Assembly: GCA_009839505.1 (NCBI GenBank)
Contig: VXPO01000137.1
Location: forward strand, 4,403-43,957
Source of the DNA: Gammaproteobacteria bacterium
GTDB taxonomy: Bacteria > Pseudomonadota > Gammaproteobacteria > Pseudomonadales > Azotimanducaceae
DNA length: 39,555 bases
Direction of reading: 5' to 3'
Positions 24,885 to 33,822 of the stretch are shown here, piece after piece; the stretch's first letter is position 1; each line of letters begins with the position of its first letter. A model generated the notes under the pieces. That model was not told the origin of the DNA. It saw nothing but the letters and a program-made list of their open reading frames with translations, and did no database searches. A program made the translations under genes and the position numbers.

Positions 24885-26621
24885 ATGACCGACCCGGCAA
24901 GGAAAGCGACACGCCTCCTCCCAGCCCGCGTGGACTTCGATGGGCATCGCCCGGTCTCGGTCGACTTCGACGACGTCTACTACGACGCCGACGGGCCGGC
25001 CGAGGTCGAGCGCGTGTTCGTCGCTCCCGCCCGCATCCCGGAACGTTCGAAGGAGACCGACATCCTCACGGTTGGCGAACTCGGCTTCGGTACGGGCCTC
25101 AACTTCATCGTGACGGCAAGCAAAATCCGGTCGCGGCTGCACTACATCTCGTTCGAACGCCATCCCCTTGCCCAGGCGGACGTCGCCCGGGCACTCACCC
25201 CGTGGAAAGCCGCCTACGAGTTCGGGAGCACTCTCATCGACGCCTACCCCCCACCCGTTCCCGGCTGGCACCGGCGGATCTTCGACGCGGGTCGGGTGCG
25301 TCTGTCGGTGTTCTTCGGAGATGTCGCCGAGGGCATGGCCGACCTGGTGCGGCAGCAGCAGCGTGGCGTGGACGCGTGGTTCCTGGACGGCTTCGCACCG
25401 AGGAAGAATCCCGAGATGTGGGAGGGGGCGTTGTTCCGCGCCATGGCGGGGCTGTCGGCCACGGCCGCAAGTGTCACCACCTTCAGCGCCGCCGGCCAGG
25501 TTCGACGCAACCTGGCCGCGGCGGGATTCGAGACCCGTCGCGTGGATCAGCGTCCGCACAAGCGGCACACCACGGTCGCGACATTCACGGGCGCAGGCCG
25601 GTCGTTCACGTCGCCTCCTCAGGTCACCGTGCTCGGCGCGGGTCTCGCCGGTGCCGCCACGGCGCGTGCGCTGGCCGAACGGGGGATTCGCGCAATTGTT
25701 CACGACCGTGTCGGCATTGCCGCCGGAGCTTCTTCAATCCCCGCCGCCGTGCTGCACCCAAGGTTGTCGCCGCACGCGTCCGCTGAGTCGCGCCTACGCG
25801 CACACGCCTATCTCTTCGCCGCCAACCGCTGCCGGCATTGGCTTGGCACGGGCGCAAGCGGCGCTCTGCAGCGGCCAAGGGCGGGGACCGATGTCGAACG
25901 TCTGCGTGGGATCGCCGACGCTGTTCCGGACGAGGTCGCGGCCCTCGTGGACGCGGCACGGGCGAGCGAGTTGGCCGGCATCGAACTGCCAACGCCAGCC
26001 CTGTTCTACCCCGGTGCGCTGACCGTGGATGGGGCCGCACTCACCGCGGACTTGGCGACCCATGCCGACATCGAACTGACGACCTACGCAAACGCCGATG
26101 GCCCGGTAGTGCGCGCCACCGGCAACGCCATCGACGGCTTCGAGTGGCTCGAGGTGACGGGATTGGCGGGTCAGATGGACCGTTTCCCCTGCCCCGGACC
26201 GCCACGACTACCGCTCGTCGGCGACAGCACGATCGTCCCCGCCCGAGAGAGCGTCTGGGCCGGCGCCACCTACGAATACCGGCCCTGGAATCCGGAACGC
26301 GCGACCGCGGCGAACAGCCAACGCTTCGAAGACGTCCTCCGACAGACGCCTGGCCGTGCCCTGGAGCGGTTCCGCGGCGTGCGGGCCGTGACCTCGGACC
26401 ACTTGCCCGTCGTCGGTTGCGCGGCCAGCGACTGGTTCAACCTCGGCCACGGTTCGCACGGCACATCCACCGCGATCCTTGGCGCCGAGATCATCGCCAG
26501 CATAATCGACGGCGAGGTCGGGCCCGTGACGTCGGAACTCTTGGCCCTGCTGCGTCCGAGTCGATTCAAGGAACGACAGGAGCGACGTCCGAATCCATTC
26601 CTGGCTACGCGAGGTGGGTGA
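24885..26621 (+). CDS. mnmC: Bifunctional tRNA mnm5s2U biosynthesis enzyme MnmC
   Basis: This is a 578-residue fusion of two enzymes. The N-terminal methyltransferase (about 1-235) shows GELGFGTGLNF (64-74), FERHPL and WFLDGFAPRKNPEMW. The C-terminal FAD oxidoreductase starts with VLGAGLAGAATARAL near residue 249 and ends in WFNLGHGSHGTSTA. MnmC removes the carboxymethyl group from cmnm5(s2)U34 and then methylates it, finishing wobble-base modification. It is about 90 residues shorter than the E. coli enzyme; the shortening lies mostly in the oxidoreductase. It runs divergently from the PMT-like gene with an 84-base gap, and marks the housekeeping edge of the glycan locus. Confidence 0.93.
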   Translation: MTDPARKATRLLPARVDFDGHRPVSVDFDDVYYDADGPAEVERVFVAPARIPERSKETDILTVGELGFGTGLNFIVTASKIRSRLHYISFERHPLAQADVARALTPWKAAYEFGSTLIDAYPPPVPGWHRRIFDAGRVRLSVFFGDVAEGMADLVRQQQRGVDAWFLDGFAPRKNPEMWEGALFRAMAGLSATAASVTTFSAAGQVRRNLAAAGFETRRVDQRPHKRHTTVATFTGAGRSFTSPPQVTVLGAGLAGAATARALAERGIRAIVHDRVGIAAGASSIPAAVLHPRLSPHASAESRLRAHAYLFAANRCRHWLGTGASGALQRPRAGTDVERLRGIADAVPDEVAALVDAARASELAGIELPTPALFYPGALTVDGAALTADLATHADIELTTYANADGPVVRATGNAIDGFEWLEVTGLAGQMDRFPCPGPPRLPLVGDSTIVPARESVWAGATYEYRPWNPERATAANSQRFEDVLRQTPGRALERFRGVRAVTSDHLPVVGCAASDWFNLGHGSHGTSTAILGAEIIASIIDGEVGPVTSELLALLRPSRFKERQERRPNPFLATRGG

Positions 26622-26725
26622 CTCCACGGTGGCGAACGTCTCACACGGTTACGAGCCGATGTCCGCTACTCGGCGTTCTCCCAAAGTCGGACACTGGCAT
26701 TTCCAATCAGATGAAGGAGACCCGT

Positions 26726-27235
26726 GTGGACTGGGCGCACAAGTGGCTACCGTCACCCGTGCCGCGGCTCGGCGATCATGTGTCGATCTGGAGCGTCACC
26801 GCCCGGGACGCCCGGACGTTTTTCCGAATCGCCGCGTTGCTGTGGCTTGTGGCGTTCATCTTCATCGTGTATCAAAAGCTCGTGGGCCAAGGGCCGCCGC
26901 CAGCGGATCGAGACTGGCGAATCGGCGGCGAGTTCCTCCTCGTCGTCCTTGCCGATCTCGGCACCGTCGGCCTCGGCATCGCCATCGTGTCGATGCTGTT
27001 GACCCGTGCGGTGAACAAGACAGGAGAAGTGCTGATGTCGTTCTATCAGTTTGTGGTGAACCGGTTCGTCATTCCGGTAATCGAAGAACACGAGGCCAGG
27101 GGTCGGGCGGAAGGGCTCGAGCAGGGCCGGGCCGAATCTCAGGCCGAGTGGCGGGCATGGAACGAGCGTCGTCTCGCTGCTGAGCTCGACGGACGGGAAT
27201 TCACCGAATCACCGCCGCAGGGTCAACGTTCTTGA
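26726..27235 (+). CDS. Small two-helix membrane protein with charged C-terminal helix
   Basis: This is a protein of about 169 residues that I cannot assign. It has two membrane segments (about 35-52, IAALLWLVAFIFIVY; about 75-95, LLVVLADLGTVGLGIAIVS). A long charged helix rich in E, R and A follows (EEHEARGRAEGLEQGRAESQ), likely a coiled coil. The GTG at 26726 is preferred because AAGGAG (26714-26719) sits seven bases upstream; the in-frame ATG at 26711 would place that site inside the gene. It lies 104 bases after mnmC in the same direction, is convergent with serA, and may form oligomers through its charged tail. Confidence 0.68.
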   Translation: MDWAHKWLPSPVPRLGDHVSIWSVTARDARTFFRIAALLWLVAFIFIVYQKLVGQGPPPADRDWRIGGEFLLVVLADLGTVGLGIAIVSMLLTRAVNKTGEVLMSFYQFVVNRFVIPVIEEHEARGRAEGLEQGRAESQAEWRAWNERRLAAELDGREFTESPPQGQRS

Positions 27236-27279
27236 GGCATGGCCTCGTAGTCCACCCGGGGCCGGGGTGCGAATGCCCC

Positions 27280-28464
27280 TCAGTCCGTCAACGGGTCGAA
27301 CAGGCGAACGCTCAGCACCTCGTCGATCGCCGAGATCTGCGCCATCAGTTCATCATCCGGCGGCGTGTCTAGGTCGATGAGGTTGTAGGCCACCCGGTCG
27401 CGGCTCTTGTTGATCATGTCGATGACGTTGATGCGGGCATCGGCGAGCGTAGACATGATCTGGCCCAGCATGCCGGCGACGTTGGCGTTGGTGACGCCCA
27501 CTCGGTAGCCGTCGGCGGGGTCGAGCGCCACGTTCGGAAAGTTCACCGAGTTCTCCACGTTGCCGTATAGCAGGAACTGGCGGAGCTGGTCGGCGGCCAT
27601 CACGGCGCAGTTCTCCTCCGCCTCCGCCGTGCTGGCGCCTAGGTGCGGTGTCGTGTGGGCATTGGGTTCGCCCGCGAGGACGGTACTTGGAAAGTCCGCG
27701 AAATAGGCTGCAAGGCGCCCGCCGCCGAGGGCGGTCTTCACGGCGGCCTCGTCGACGATCTCCTGGCGCGCGAAGTTCAGCAGCACCGAGCGGGGCTGAA
27801 GGTTGGCCAGCAGATCCTCGTTCACGAGCCCAACGTTCTGCGCGATCGCCGGTATGTGCAGGGAGACGTAGTGGGAGCGGGCGAACAGCGTCGGCAGGTT
27901 CTCCATGCGTTTGACGTCGCTCGGTAGGCGCCACGCAGCGTCAACGGACAGCGCCGGATCGTAGCCGAGGACGTCCATGCCGAGGTTCAGCGCCGCGCGG
28001 GCTACGCGCGAGCCAACCGCGCCGAGTCCCACGATGCCCAGCGTCCGGCCCGCAACTTCGTGCCCCTTGAAGCGGCTCTTTTCCTGCTCTACGAGGCGGT
28101 GTAGCTCCTCGTCGTCGGTGACGGTCGTCAGCGTGCGGACGTAGTCGAAACCGCCGAGCACGTCGCGCGAGGTGAGCAGCAGCGCCGCCAGCACCAACTC
28201 CTTGACGGAGTTGGCGTTCGCCCCCGGGGTGTTGAAGACGACGATGCCCCGCCGCGAGCAGAACTCCACCGGGACGTTGTTTACCCCGACGCCTGCGCGG
28301 GCGACCGCCGCCACGTGTCCCGGAAGATCGCCCTCGGTGAGGCGGTGGCTGCGCAACAGGACCGCGTGGGGGTCGTCCACCCCCGCGCCGACCTCAAAAC
28401 CGTGGTCGGGGAATCGTGCCAGGCCCTTCGGCGCGATCTTGTTGAACGTCTTTACTCGGTACAT
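27280..28464 (-). CDS. serA: D-3-phosphoglycerate dehydrogenase (short type, ACT domain)
   Basis: This is a 394-residue D-2-hydroxyacid dehydrogenase with a C-terminal ACT domain (about 320-394). The NAD motif is GLGAVGSRVA, the catalytic arginine is in NFARQEIVDE and the catalytic histidine in HLGASTAEAEEN. The region between them reads YFADFPSTV rather than the more common A-x-DVF, a form seen in the short SerA group. It makes 3-phosphohydroxypyruvate, the first step to serine, and the ACT domain suggests serine feedback. It is the last gene of the reverse-strand chain DUF2066 - CDP-alcohol transferase - hda - murG - serA. An 11-bp tandem repeat array lies at 28466-28509, ending two bases before the start codon. 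Confidence 0.93.
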   Translation of the reverse strand: MYRVKTFNKIAPKGLARFPDHGFEVGAGVDDPHAVLLRSHRLTEGDLPGHVAAVARAGVGVNNVPVEFCSRRGIVVFNTPGANANSVKELVLAALLLTSRDVLGGFDYVRTLTTVTDDEELHRLVEQEKSRFKGHEVAGRTLGIVGLGAVGSRVARAALNLGMDVLGYDPALSVDAAWRLPSDVKRMENLPTLFARSHYVSLHIPAIAQNVGLVNEDLLANLQPRSVLLNFARQEIVDEAAVKTALGGGRLAAYFADFPSTVLAGEPNAHTTPHLGASTAEAEENCAVMAADQLRQFLLYGNVENSVNFPNVALDPADGYRVGVTNANVAGMLGQIMSTLADARINVIDMINKSRDRVAYNLIDLDTPPDDELMAQISAIDEVLSVRLFDPLTD

Positions 28465-28465
28465 T

Positions 28466-28509
28466 TCATCCGCCGGTCATCCGCCGGTCATCCACCGTTC
28501 ATCCACCGT
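28466..28509 (-). repeat. Four tandem 11-bp repeats at the murG-serA junction
   Basis: On the given strand the unit is TCATCC(G/A)CCG(G/T), four copies end to end: two with GCCGG, two with ACCGT. On the coding strand each unit contains GGTGGATGA or GGCGGATGA, that is, a Shine-Dalgarno-like G-run with an overlapping ATG/TGA. The array includes the murG stop codon and ends directly before the serA start. Since 11 is not a multiple of three, copy-number changes would alter the murG end and the serA spacing. Confidence 0.85.
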
Positions 28510-29611
28510 CGTCCCGTCCCGCGGCACGCACCAACTCGTCGACGATCAGCGCAACGCTGTCGCGTGCGTTGAATGCCTGGAGCCGCTCGCGTAGCTCGCC
28601 CGAACGGGACGCTAGTTCGGCCACGCCGGAGGTCAACGTAGCGGCGTCAAGTCTATGTTCCGACACGACCAGACTCCAGCCCTTCGCTTCGGCGTATGCG
28701 GCGTTCTCGATCTGATCGCCCCGGCTCGCACTGCGCGGCAGTGGCACCAGGAGGTGGGGTTTGCCGAGCGCGAGCCATTCGTAGAGAGCATTCGCGCCGG
28801 CGCGGGAGACGACGAGATCCGCTGCGGCGATCAGGTCGCCCCAGCCATCGGAGACGAACTCGCGCTGCTCGTAGCCCGGTCTGTCGGCGAGGGTCTCGTC
28901 GAGCTTTCCGGGACCGCAGACGTGGACCACGACGTAGTCTTCGAGCAGCGTGTCGAGTGAGGCGCGGACCACCTCGTTCAGACGCGCCGCCCCCAGACTG
29001 CCACCAACCACGAGCAGTAGCGGTCGGTCCGGCGCGACGCCAAGGCGTGACCGGCCACGTCCCGCATCGCCTTCGGCAAGCGCCCGGCGGACAGGCGTCC
29101 CGGTGGTGACGACGCGACGCACGTCCGCCGCCGTGGCCTCGAAGTTCACGCACAGGCACTGCACGAAAGGCTGTGCCAAGCGGTTGGCAAGGCCGGGAGT
29201 GAGGTCGGACTCGTGTGCGACCACCGCCACGCCATTCAGCCATGCGCCGACCACCGCGGGGAAGGAGACGAACCCGCCCTTCGAGAACAGCACATCGGGC
29301 TTGAGCCGCCGCAGCAACCGCCACGCCTGCCAGACACCCAGCGGAATGCGCAGGGCGTCGACTAGGTTCTCGACCGAGAAGTAGCGCCTCAGCTTGCCGG
29401 TCGCGATGCCGTAATAGGCGATGCCCAGGGGCGCGACCAAGTCCTCCTCCAGTCCCGACTTGCTGCCCACGAAATGCACCTCGACTCCCGTCGCGAGCAG
29501 GGCCTCCACAACCGGCAAGGCCGGTACGACGTGTCCGGCGGTTCCGCCGCCGGTCACCACCACGGTCTTCAGCCGCCCCCGGTCACCCCTACGGACGGTA
29601 CGAGGCGTCAA
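28499..29611 (-). CDS. murG: MurG-family UDP-GlcNAc transferase
   Basis: This is a 370-residue GT28 enzyme. The N-terminal glycine-rich loop is TGGGTAGHVVPA. HESDLTPGLAN corresponds to the acceptor-side HEQN region of E. coli MurG, and VSRAGANALYEW is the donor motif. MurG adds N-acetylglucosamine to lipid I to make lipid II at the inner-membrane cytoplasmic face. This variant (GGTAGH, HESD) matches a subgroup of extra MurG copies known from Firmicutes, and it lies outside a division/cell-wall cluster, so it may be a second paralogue. The TTG start overlaps the hda stop in TTGA; a CTG a few codons downstream is the other possible start. It is the fourth gene of the overlapping chain. Confidence 0.87.
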   Translation of the reverse strand: MTPRTVRRGDRGRLKTVVVTGGGTAGHVVPALPVVEALLATGVEVHFVGSKSGLEEDLVAPLGIAYYGIATGKLRRYFSVENLVDALRIPLGVWQAWRLLRRLKPDVLFSKGGFVSFPAVVGAWLNGVAVVAHESDLTPGLANRLAQPFVQCLCVNFEATAADVRRVVTTGTPVRRALAEGDAGRGRSRLGVAPDRPLLLVVGGSLGAARLNEVVRASLDTLLEDYVVVHVCGPGKLDETLADRPGYEQREFVSDGWGDLIAAADLVVSRAGANALYEWLALGKPHLLVPLPRSASRGDQIENAAYAEAKGWSLVVSEHRLDAATLTSGVAELASRSGELRERLQAFNARDSVALIVDELVRAAGRDDGG

Positions 29612-30270
29612 AGGCCCAGCGCCTTTTTGACGAACGGGATGGTGATCCGCCGGCCTTCCGCCAGGGAGGCCTCGTCCAGGCGGTCGAACGCACGCAGCAG
29701 GCTGCCCTGGTCGCGACGAGTTCTCGCCAGCAGGAAGCCAGCCACATCCTCGGGCAGCTCCAGACCTCGCGCCGCGGCGATATCGGCGAGCAAACGAACC
29801 CTGTCTTCGTCGGTCAGCGGCGCAACGCGGAAGCAGGCCGCGGCACGCAATCGAGAACTCAGATCCGCCAGTGCGAAGTCGACATCCCGGGGCGAGCGGT
29901 CGGCCGTCACGACCAGACTGCCGCCCTTGCTGGCCAAGGTGCCGTAGAGCGCCATCAGCGCCGTCTCCGCCACCTTCTCGCCAATCCAGGCCGTGACGTC
30001 GTCCACGGTGACCACGTCGAAGCTGCCGTAGACCCGCAGTTCGGCATCCATCTCACCGGCCGGGATGTACGCTGACCGCGGGCGCGCGTGACACACGGCC
30101 TGGAGCAAATGGGTCTTGCCGGTGTCCCGCTCTCCGTACAACCACAGGCACTCGAACCCGGGGCGGGGGCTCTTCAGGCGGTCGACGAGCTCCCGGTTGG
30201 GACCGGTGACGAAGCTCTCGAACGTCCCACGCTCACCGATAACCCACGGCAGGACCGACTGCTCGCTCAC
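29608..30270 (-). CDS. hda: DnaA regulatory inactivator Hda
   Basis: This is a 220-residue AAA+ protein close in sequence to the DnaA core. Walker A is GERDTGKTHLL (K52), Walker B is VVTVDDV and an arginine-rich sensor part follows (DLSSRLRAA). Hda with the DNA clamp stimulates ATP hydrolysis on DnaA and so stops re-initiation of replication. The GTG at 30270 is chosen from the GTGA overlap with the upstream gene and the usual short N-terminus ending in the clamp-binding QSVLPW. The loop reads GERDTGKT rather than the more usual glycine-rich GxxGxGKT/S. The order DUF2066 - CDP-alcohol transferase - hda beside purM is a known gammaproteobacterial arrangement. Confidence 0.9.
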   Translation of the reverse strand: MSEQSVLPWVIGERGTFESFVTGPNRELVDRLKSPRPGFECLWLYGERDTGKTHLLQAVCHARPRSAYIPAGEMDAELRVYGSFDVVTVDDVTAWIGEKVAETALMALYGTLASKGGSLVVTADRSPRDVDFALADLSSRLRAAACFRVAPLTDEDRVRLLADIAAARGLELPEDVAGFLLARTRRDQGSLLRAFDRLDEASLAEGRRITIPFVKKALGL

Positions 30271-30911
30271 GGCCCGGTCCCCGCCGTTTCGCGACGGCCG
30301 CGCAACTCCACCCGGGCACGCAGGCCCCAGACGATCACGTAGTGGGCACCCGTCGCCACACCGGATACACCAACGAGCACGAATCCCCACGGATCAGCGA
30401 TCCCGGCCGCGTAGATCGCCACCGGATCCACACCAAGCAGGCCGAGGAGGACGAGCAACAGCAGGACGATCTGCAGGCCGGTGTTCACCTTGCTCATTTT
30501 CGTCGGCTCGACTTCGTACTTGCCGAGGACGAGGCGGTAGGCCAAGGCGCCCGCCACGATCACCAGGTCGCGCCCCACCACGATACCCAGCAGCCACGCT
30601 GGAACATGGCCCTGGAGCACCAGCACGACGAAGACGACGAGTACGAGGAGCTTGTCCGCGGCCGGATCGGCGATGGCGCCGAACGCGGTGCGCCAGTTGA
30701 ACCGGCGGGCCAGCTCGCCGTCAATGAAGTCCGTCGCGCCCGCAATCGCGATCAGGACCAGGGCATCGGCAACCGCGCCGTGCCAGAGCAGCCAGCCGGT
30801 GGGAAACACCAGCACGAAGCGCACGATCGTGAAGAAATTGGGCAGGTGCCGCGCCGGCCCCGTCTCCTGGTCTTCCGGTTCGACCGTCGCCTTGTCGGAG
30901 TCTTCGGTCAT
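30267..30911 (-). CDS. CDP-alcohol phosphatidyltransferase family protein
   Basis: This is a 214-residue membrane enzyme with about six helices. The family signature D-G-x2-A-R-x8-G-x3-D-x3-D is complete (DGELARRFNWRTAF, then GAIADPAAD), so it should be active. It moves a phosphatidyl group from CDP-diacylglycerol to an alcohol in the inner membrane. Glycerol-3-phosphate (PgsA type) is the most common acceptor, but the substrate cannot be read here. A short acidic N-terminal tail precedes the first helix. The ATG at 30911 overlaps the DUF2066 stop in ATGA; an in-frame GTG at 30926 is possible. Confidence 0.9.
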   Translation of the reverse strand: MTEDSDKATVEPEDQETGPARHLPNFFTIVRFVLVFPTGWLLWHGAVADALVLIAIAGATDFIDGELARRFNWRTAFGAIADPAADKLLVLVVFVVLVLQGHVPAWLLGIVVGRDLVIVAGALAYRLVLGKYEVEPTKMSKVNTGLQIVLLLLVLLGLLGVDPVAIYAAGIADPWGFVLVGVSGVATGAHYVIVWGLRARVELRGRRETAGTGP

Positions 30912-32074
30912 CTTGCACCTGTCCACTTCAGGTCCAGCATTCCCGATGGCACCGGGCGCTCGAAGCCCGGCACACGTCCACCCGAATCCGCTGCCAAGAG
31001 CGATCCGCCCATCAGCAGCAGTTCCTGCAGCTGCTCGCGAGTCGACCGGGAGTGTAGGCGCAGTAGAACCGCTCCTGACTCCACGCTGTTCACCTCCACT
31101 CGGTCAATGTACTCCCGCGACTGCAGATGATCGAGCAGGGAGGCGTAGGCGCCCACGGTGCGCACGCCCCGCACGGTCACACGGACGGCATCGAGGTCGC
31201 CGCCGCGAACCGCGAACCGCTCGGCAAGCGCGTCTGCCAATCGATGCACCGCCTCTCCCGCCGCCTCCGCGGCCGATGTAGCGTCGTGCTGGAACACCGC
31301 CGCCGGCCCCTCGAAGTCCACTGCCGGACGCAGCTCCCAGTGCGAAGACCAACGATCGGTGCCGGTCGCGACGATCCGACCCACGACCAACAGATCGGGT
31401 GCGTACCGCCGCGACACGTCGACCACCGTCCGCCAGAACCCGCCCCTGAGGTCCAAGGGCGAGACGCGGTGATCCTCAAGATCCATCAGTGGCAACGACA
31501 CCTTGACGCCACGCCGGCGGGCAACGGCGCCGAACGCCGCCGCAACATCGCCGATTTGGCCCGCGGAAGTTGCGGCGACGATGTCGCGCCGACCGGCTTC
31601 GTCGACGACGGCCCATACGAGTACCGTTGGTCGATCGGCGCTCCAGATCGGCAATCCGGCCTCGCGCAGCAGGTAGAGCAGCGCGTCCGGTTCGAAGCGG
31701 ACCTCGAAGTGCGTCTCGGCTTCGGCGACCTCCGGGTCCAAGGCCTCCCGGGTCGCGAACGCGTAGCGAACGTAGAAGCGCTCCGGGTCCGCGAATGCCC
31801 GATCGATCCTCCGGCTGACCGGTATCTCGCGCATCCCGGTGATCCGGGTCAGGACTTCGGCCAACGCCAACCCCGCGGCACGTCGTCGCTCGGGGTCGGT
31901 CTGGGACTCCACCTTGACTTGGGCCTCGTACAGCCAGGGCACGACCTCGCCCCAGGCCGAGCCCGCCGCCATGAGGCAGATGAACGAGGCCACGCGCCAG
32001 CGTCGGCAAGCTACGGTCGCCTGGCCGAATTCAACTGCCGGTCGGGAATTTCTGGAAGATGCAACTGTGGACAC
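30908..32074 (-). CDS. DUF2066 exported protein
   Basis: This is a protein of about 350-390 residues, depending on the start, that matches DUF2066 in layout and gene neighbourhood. A hydrophobic run ([15 protein letters not shown]) acts as signal peptide, and the mature part starts near [17 protein letters not shown] with long stretches of alternating strands. Function is unknown; export to the periplasm is likely. GTG at 32074 is given as start; GTG at 31993 and ATG at 31972 are alternatives that would leave only a short, weakly charged n-region. It is the first gene of the overlapping chain to serA, and diverges from purM across about 150 bases in which I see no firm promoter or PurR box. 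Confidence 0.8.
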   Translation of the reverse strand: MSTVASSRNSRPAVEFGQATVACRRWRVASFICLMAAGSAWGEVVPWLYEAQVKVESQTDPERRRAAGLALAEVLTRITGMREIPVSRRIDRAFADPERFYVRYAFATREALDPEVAEAETHFEVRFEPDALLYLLREAGLPIWSADRPTVLVWAVVDEAGRRDIVAATSAGQIGDVAAAFGAVARRRGVKVSLPLMDLEDHRVSPLDLRGGFWRTVVDVSRRYAPDLLVVGRIVATGTDRWSSHWELRPAVDFEGPAAVFQHDATSAAEAAGEAVHRLADALAERFAVRGGDLDAVRVTVRGVRTVGAYASLLDHLQSREYIDRVEVNSVESGAVLLRLHSRSTREQLQELLLMGGSLLAADSGGRVPGFERPVPSGMLDLKWTGAR

Positions 32075-32227
32075 GACAATGAGTCCGAACGCGCCGCCGG
32101 GGTAGCGATGCAAAGTGTAATGCAACGGTGCGACGCAACGGGATACCAACAGTCCTGGCAGTCCTCGGATGTCACTCACCGCTCGTCGTTTCCCTTAAAC
32201 TGCCCCAAGCATCAGGAGGGACGTCAT

Positions 32228-33256
32228 TTGGCACGCCTCACCTATCGTGACGCCGGTGTCGACATCGATGCCGGCAACGAACTCGTCAGGCGCATCGCAC
32301 CCGCCGTCGAGCGCACGCGCCGTCCGGAACTGCTCACCGGCCTTGGCGGATTCGCCGCCCTGTCCGCCCTTCCGGAACGCTATGCGGATCCGGTTCTGGT
32401 AACCGGAACCGACGGCGTCGGGACCAAGCTCCGGCTCGCCATCGACCACGACCGTCACGACGATGTCGGCCAGGATCTCGTGGCCATGTGCGCCAACGAC
32501 GTGCTGGTCGCCGGTGCCGAGCCGCTGTTGTTCCTCGACTACTACGCCACCGGTTCGCTCGACGTGGATGTGGCTGCGCGGGTGGTCACCGGGATCGCCA
32601 AGGCTTGCGAGCTCGCCGGCTGCGCGCTGGCGGGGGGCGAGACTGCCGAGATGCCGGGGTTCTACCCGCAGGGCGACTACGATCTCGCAGGCTTCTGCGT
32701 TGGCGTCGTGGAGCGGGACGGGATCATCACCGGGGAGGACATCGAGGCAGGCGACGTGCTGATCGGCCTCAAGTCCAGCGGTCCACACGCCAACGGCTAC
32801 GCGCTGATCCGGCGCATCCTCGACGCCCAGGGACGCGAGCTTGCCGGCGAGCTGCTCGACACCCTGCTCGCGCCGACGCGTATCTACGTGCCGACCGTGT
32901 TGCCGTTGCTGCCGCAGGCCAAGGGGTTGTGCCACATCACCGGCGGCGGCTTTGTCGAGAACCTGCCGCGGATGTTCCCATCACATCTGGCCGCGGCGAT
33001 CGACCTCGACGCCTGGTCCCGGCCCACGGTGTTCAACTTCCTGCAACAGGCCGGCAACATCGAGGAGCAGGAGATGCTGCGCACGTTCAACCTCGGCATC
33101 GGCTTCGTGCTGTGTGTCCCCGAGGAGGACACCGAGCACGTCCGTGCTCAGCTCCAGATGGGCGAGTCGGTCGTCATCGGTCGCATCGTGGCGCAAGGAA
33201 CGACCCCTTCGCCCGGCCAGTTCGTCGTATCAGCGACCGGAGCAACGCTCGGGTAG
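32228..33256 (+). CDS. purM: Phosphoribosylformylglycinamidine cyclo-ligase (AIR synthetase)
   Basis: This is a 342-residue protein with all PurM marks: the N-terminal [62 protein letters not shown] and [13 protein letters not shown]. It closes the imidazole ring in purine synthesis, using ATP. The start is TTG at 32228, supported by AGGAGG at 32214-32219. A -10-like TAAACT lies at 32196-32201 without a good -35. In most relatives purN follows purM; here dcd follows on the other strand, five bases from the purM stop, so purN must lie elsewhere or be replaced by purT. Confidence 0.96.
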   Translation: MARLTYRDAGVDIDAGNELVRRIAPAVERTRRPELLTGLGGFAALSALPERYADPVLVTGTDGVGTKLRLAIDHDRHDDVGQDLVAMCANDVLVAGAEPLLFLDYYATGSLDVDVAARVVTGIAKACELAGCALAGGETAEMPGFYPQGDYDLAGFCVGVVERDGIITGEDIEAGDVLIGLKSSGPHANGYALIRRILDAQGRELAGELLDTLLAPTRIYVPTVLPLLPQAKGLCHITGGGFVENLPRMFPSHLAAAIDLDAWSRPTVFNFLQQAGNIEEQEMLRTFNLGIGFVLCVPEEDTEHVRAQLQMGESVVIGRIVAQGTTPSPGQFVVSATGATLG

Positions 33257-33261
33257 TTCTG

Positions 33262-33822
33262 CTACGCCCGCGGCAGGGTGACGCCCTGCTGTCCCTGGTA
33301 CTTGCCGCCGCGGTCCTTGTAGGTCACCTCGCAGGGTTCGTCGCTCTGGAAGAACAGCAACTGCGCGACGCCCTCGTTGGCATAGATCTTCGCCGGCAGA
33401 TTGGTGGTGTTGGAGAACTCCAAGGTGACGTGGCCTTCCCACTCGGGCTCAAGCGGCGTCACGTTGACGATGATGCCGCAGCGCGCATAGGTGGACTTGC
33501 CCACGCACAGCGTCAGTACATCGCGGGGAATACGGAAGTACTCCACCGTGCTCGCAAGCGCAAAGGCGTTGGGCGGGATGATGCAACTGTCACCCTCGAC
33601 GTCGACGAAACTCCGTTCGTCGAACGCCTTCGGGTCGACCGTGGCGGAGAAAATGTTGGTGAACACCTTGAACGCCGGTGCGCACCGCACGTCGTAGCCG
33701 TAGCTCGAGGTGCCGTAGGAGATCACCCGGCGGTCGTCGACCACGCGTACCTGGTCGGCTTCGAAGGGTTCGATCATGCCCGCGCCGGCCATCTTCCGAA
33801 TCCAGCGATCCGACTTGATCAT
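33262..33822 (-). CDS. dcd: dCTP deaminase
   Basis: This is a 186-residue protein of the dCTP deaminase/dUTPase superfamily. [17 protein letters not shown], the catalytic NEGVAQ and the C-terminal [13 protein letters not shown] are all as expected. It turns dCTP into dUTP, feeding dTMP synthesis. The ATG at 33822 overlaps the apbC stop in ATGA, giving the known apbC-dcd pairing of Pseudomonas-like bacteria. The end is convergent with purM. Confidence 0.96.
   Translation of the reverse strand: MIKSDRWIRKMAGAGMIEPFEADQVRVVDDRRVISYGTSSYGYDVRCAPAFKVFTNIFSATVDPKAFDERSFVDVEGDSCIIPPNAFALASTVEYFRIPRDVLTLCVGKSTYARCGIIVNVTPLEPEWEGHVTLEFSNTTNLPAKIYANEGVAQLLFFQSDEPCEVTYKDRGGKYQGQQGVTLPRA

Noticed and set aside
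24801-25703. Open-frame extension of the PMT-like gene by about 300 codons
   Set aside because: It is antisense to the well-supported mnmC gene and shows no conserved sequence or membrane pattern.
27280-27300. Another repeat-like match (CCGTCAACGGG) at the end of serA
   Set aside because: Only the central bases agree; similarity is at chance level.
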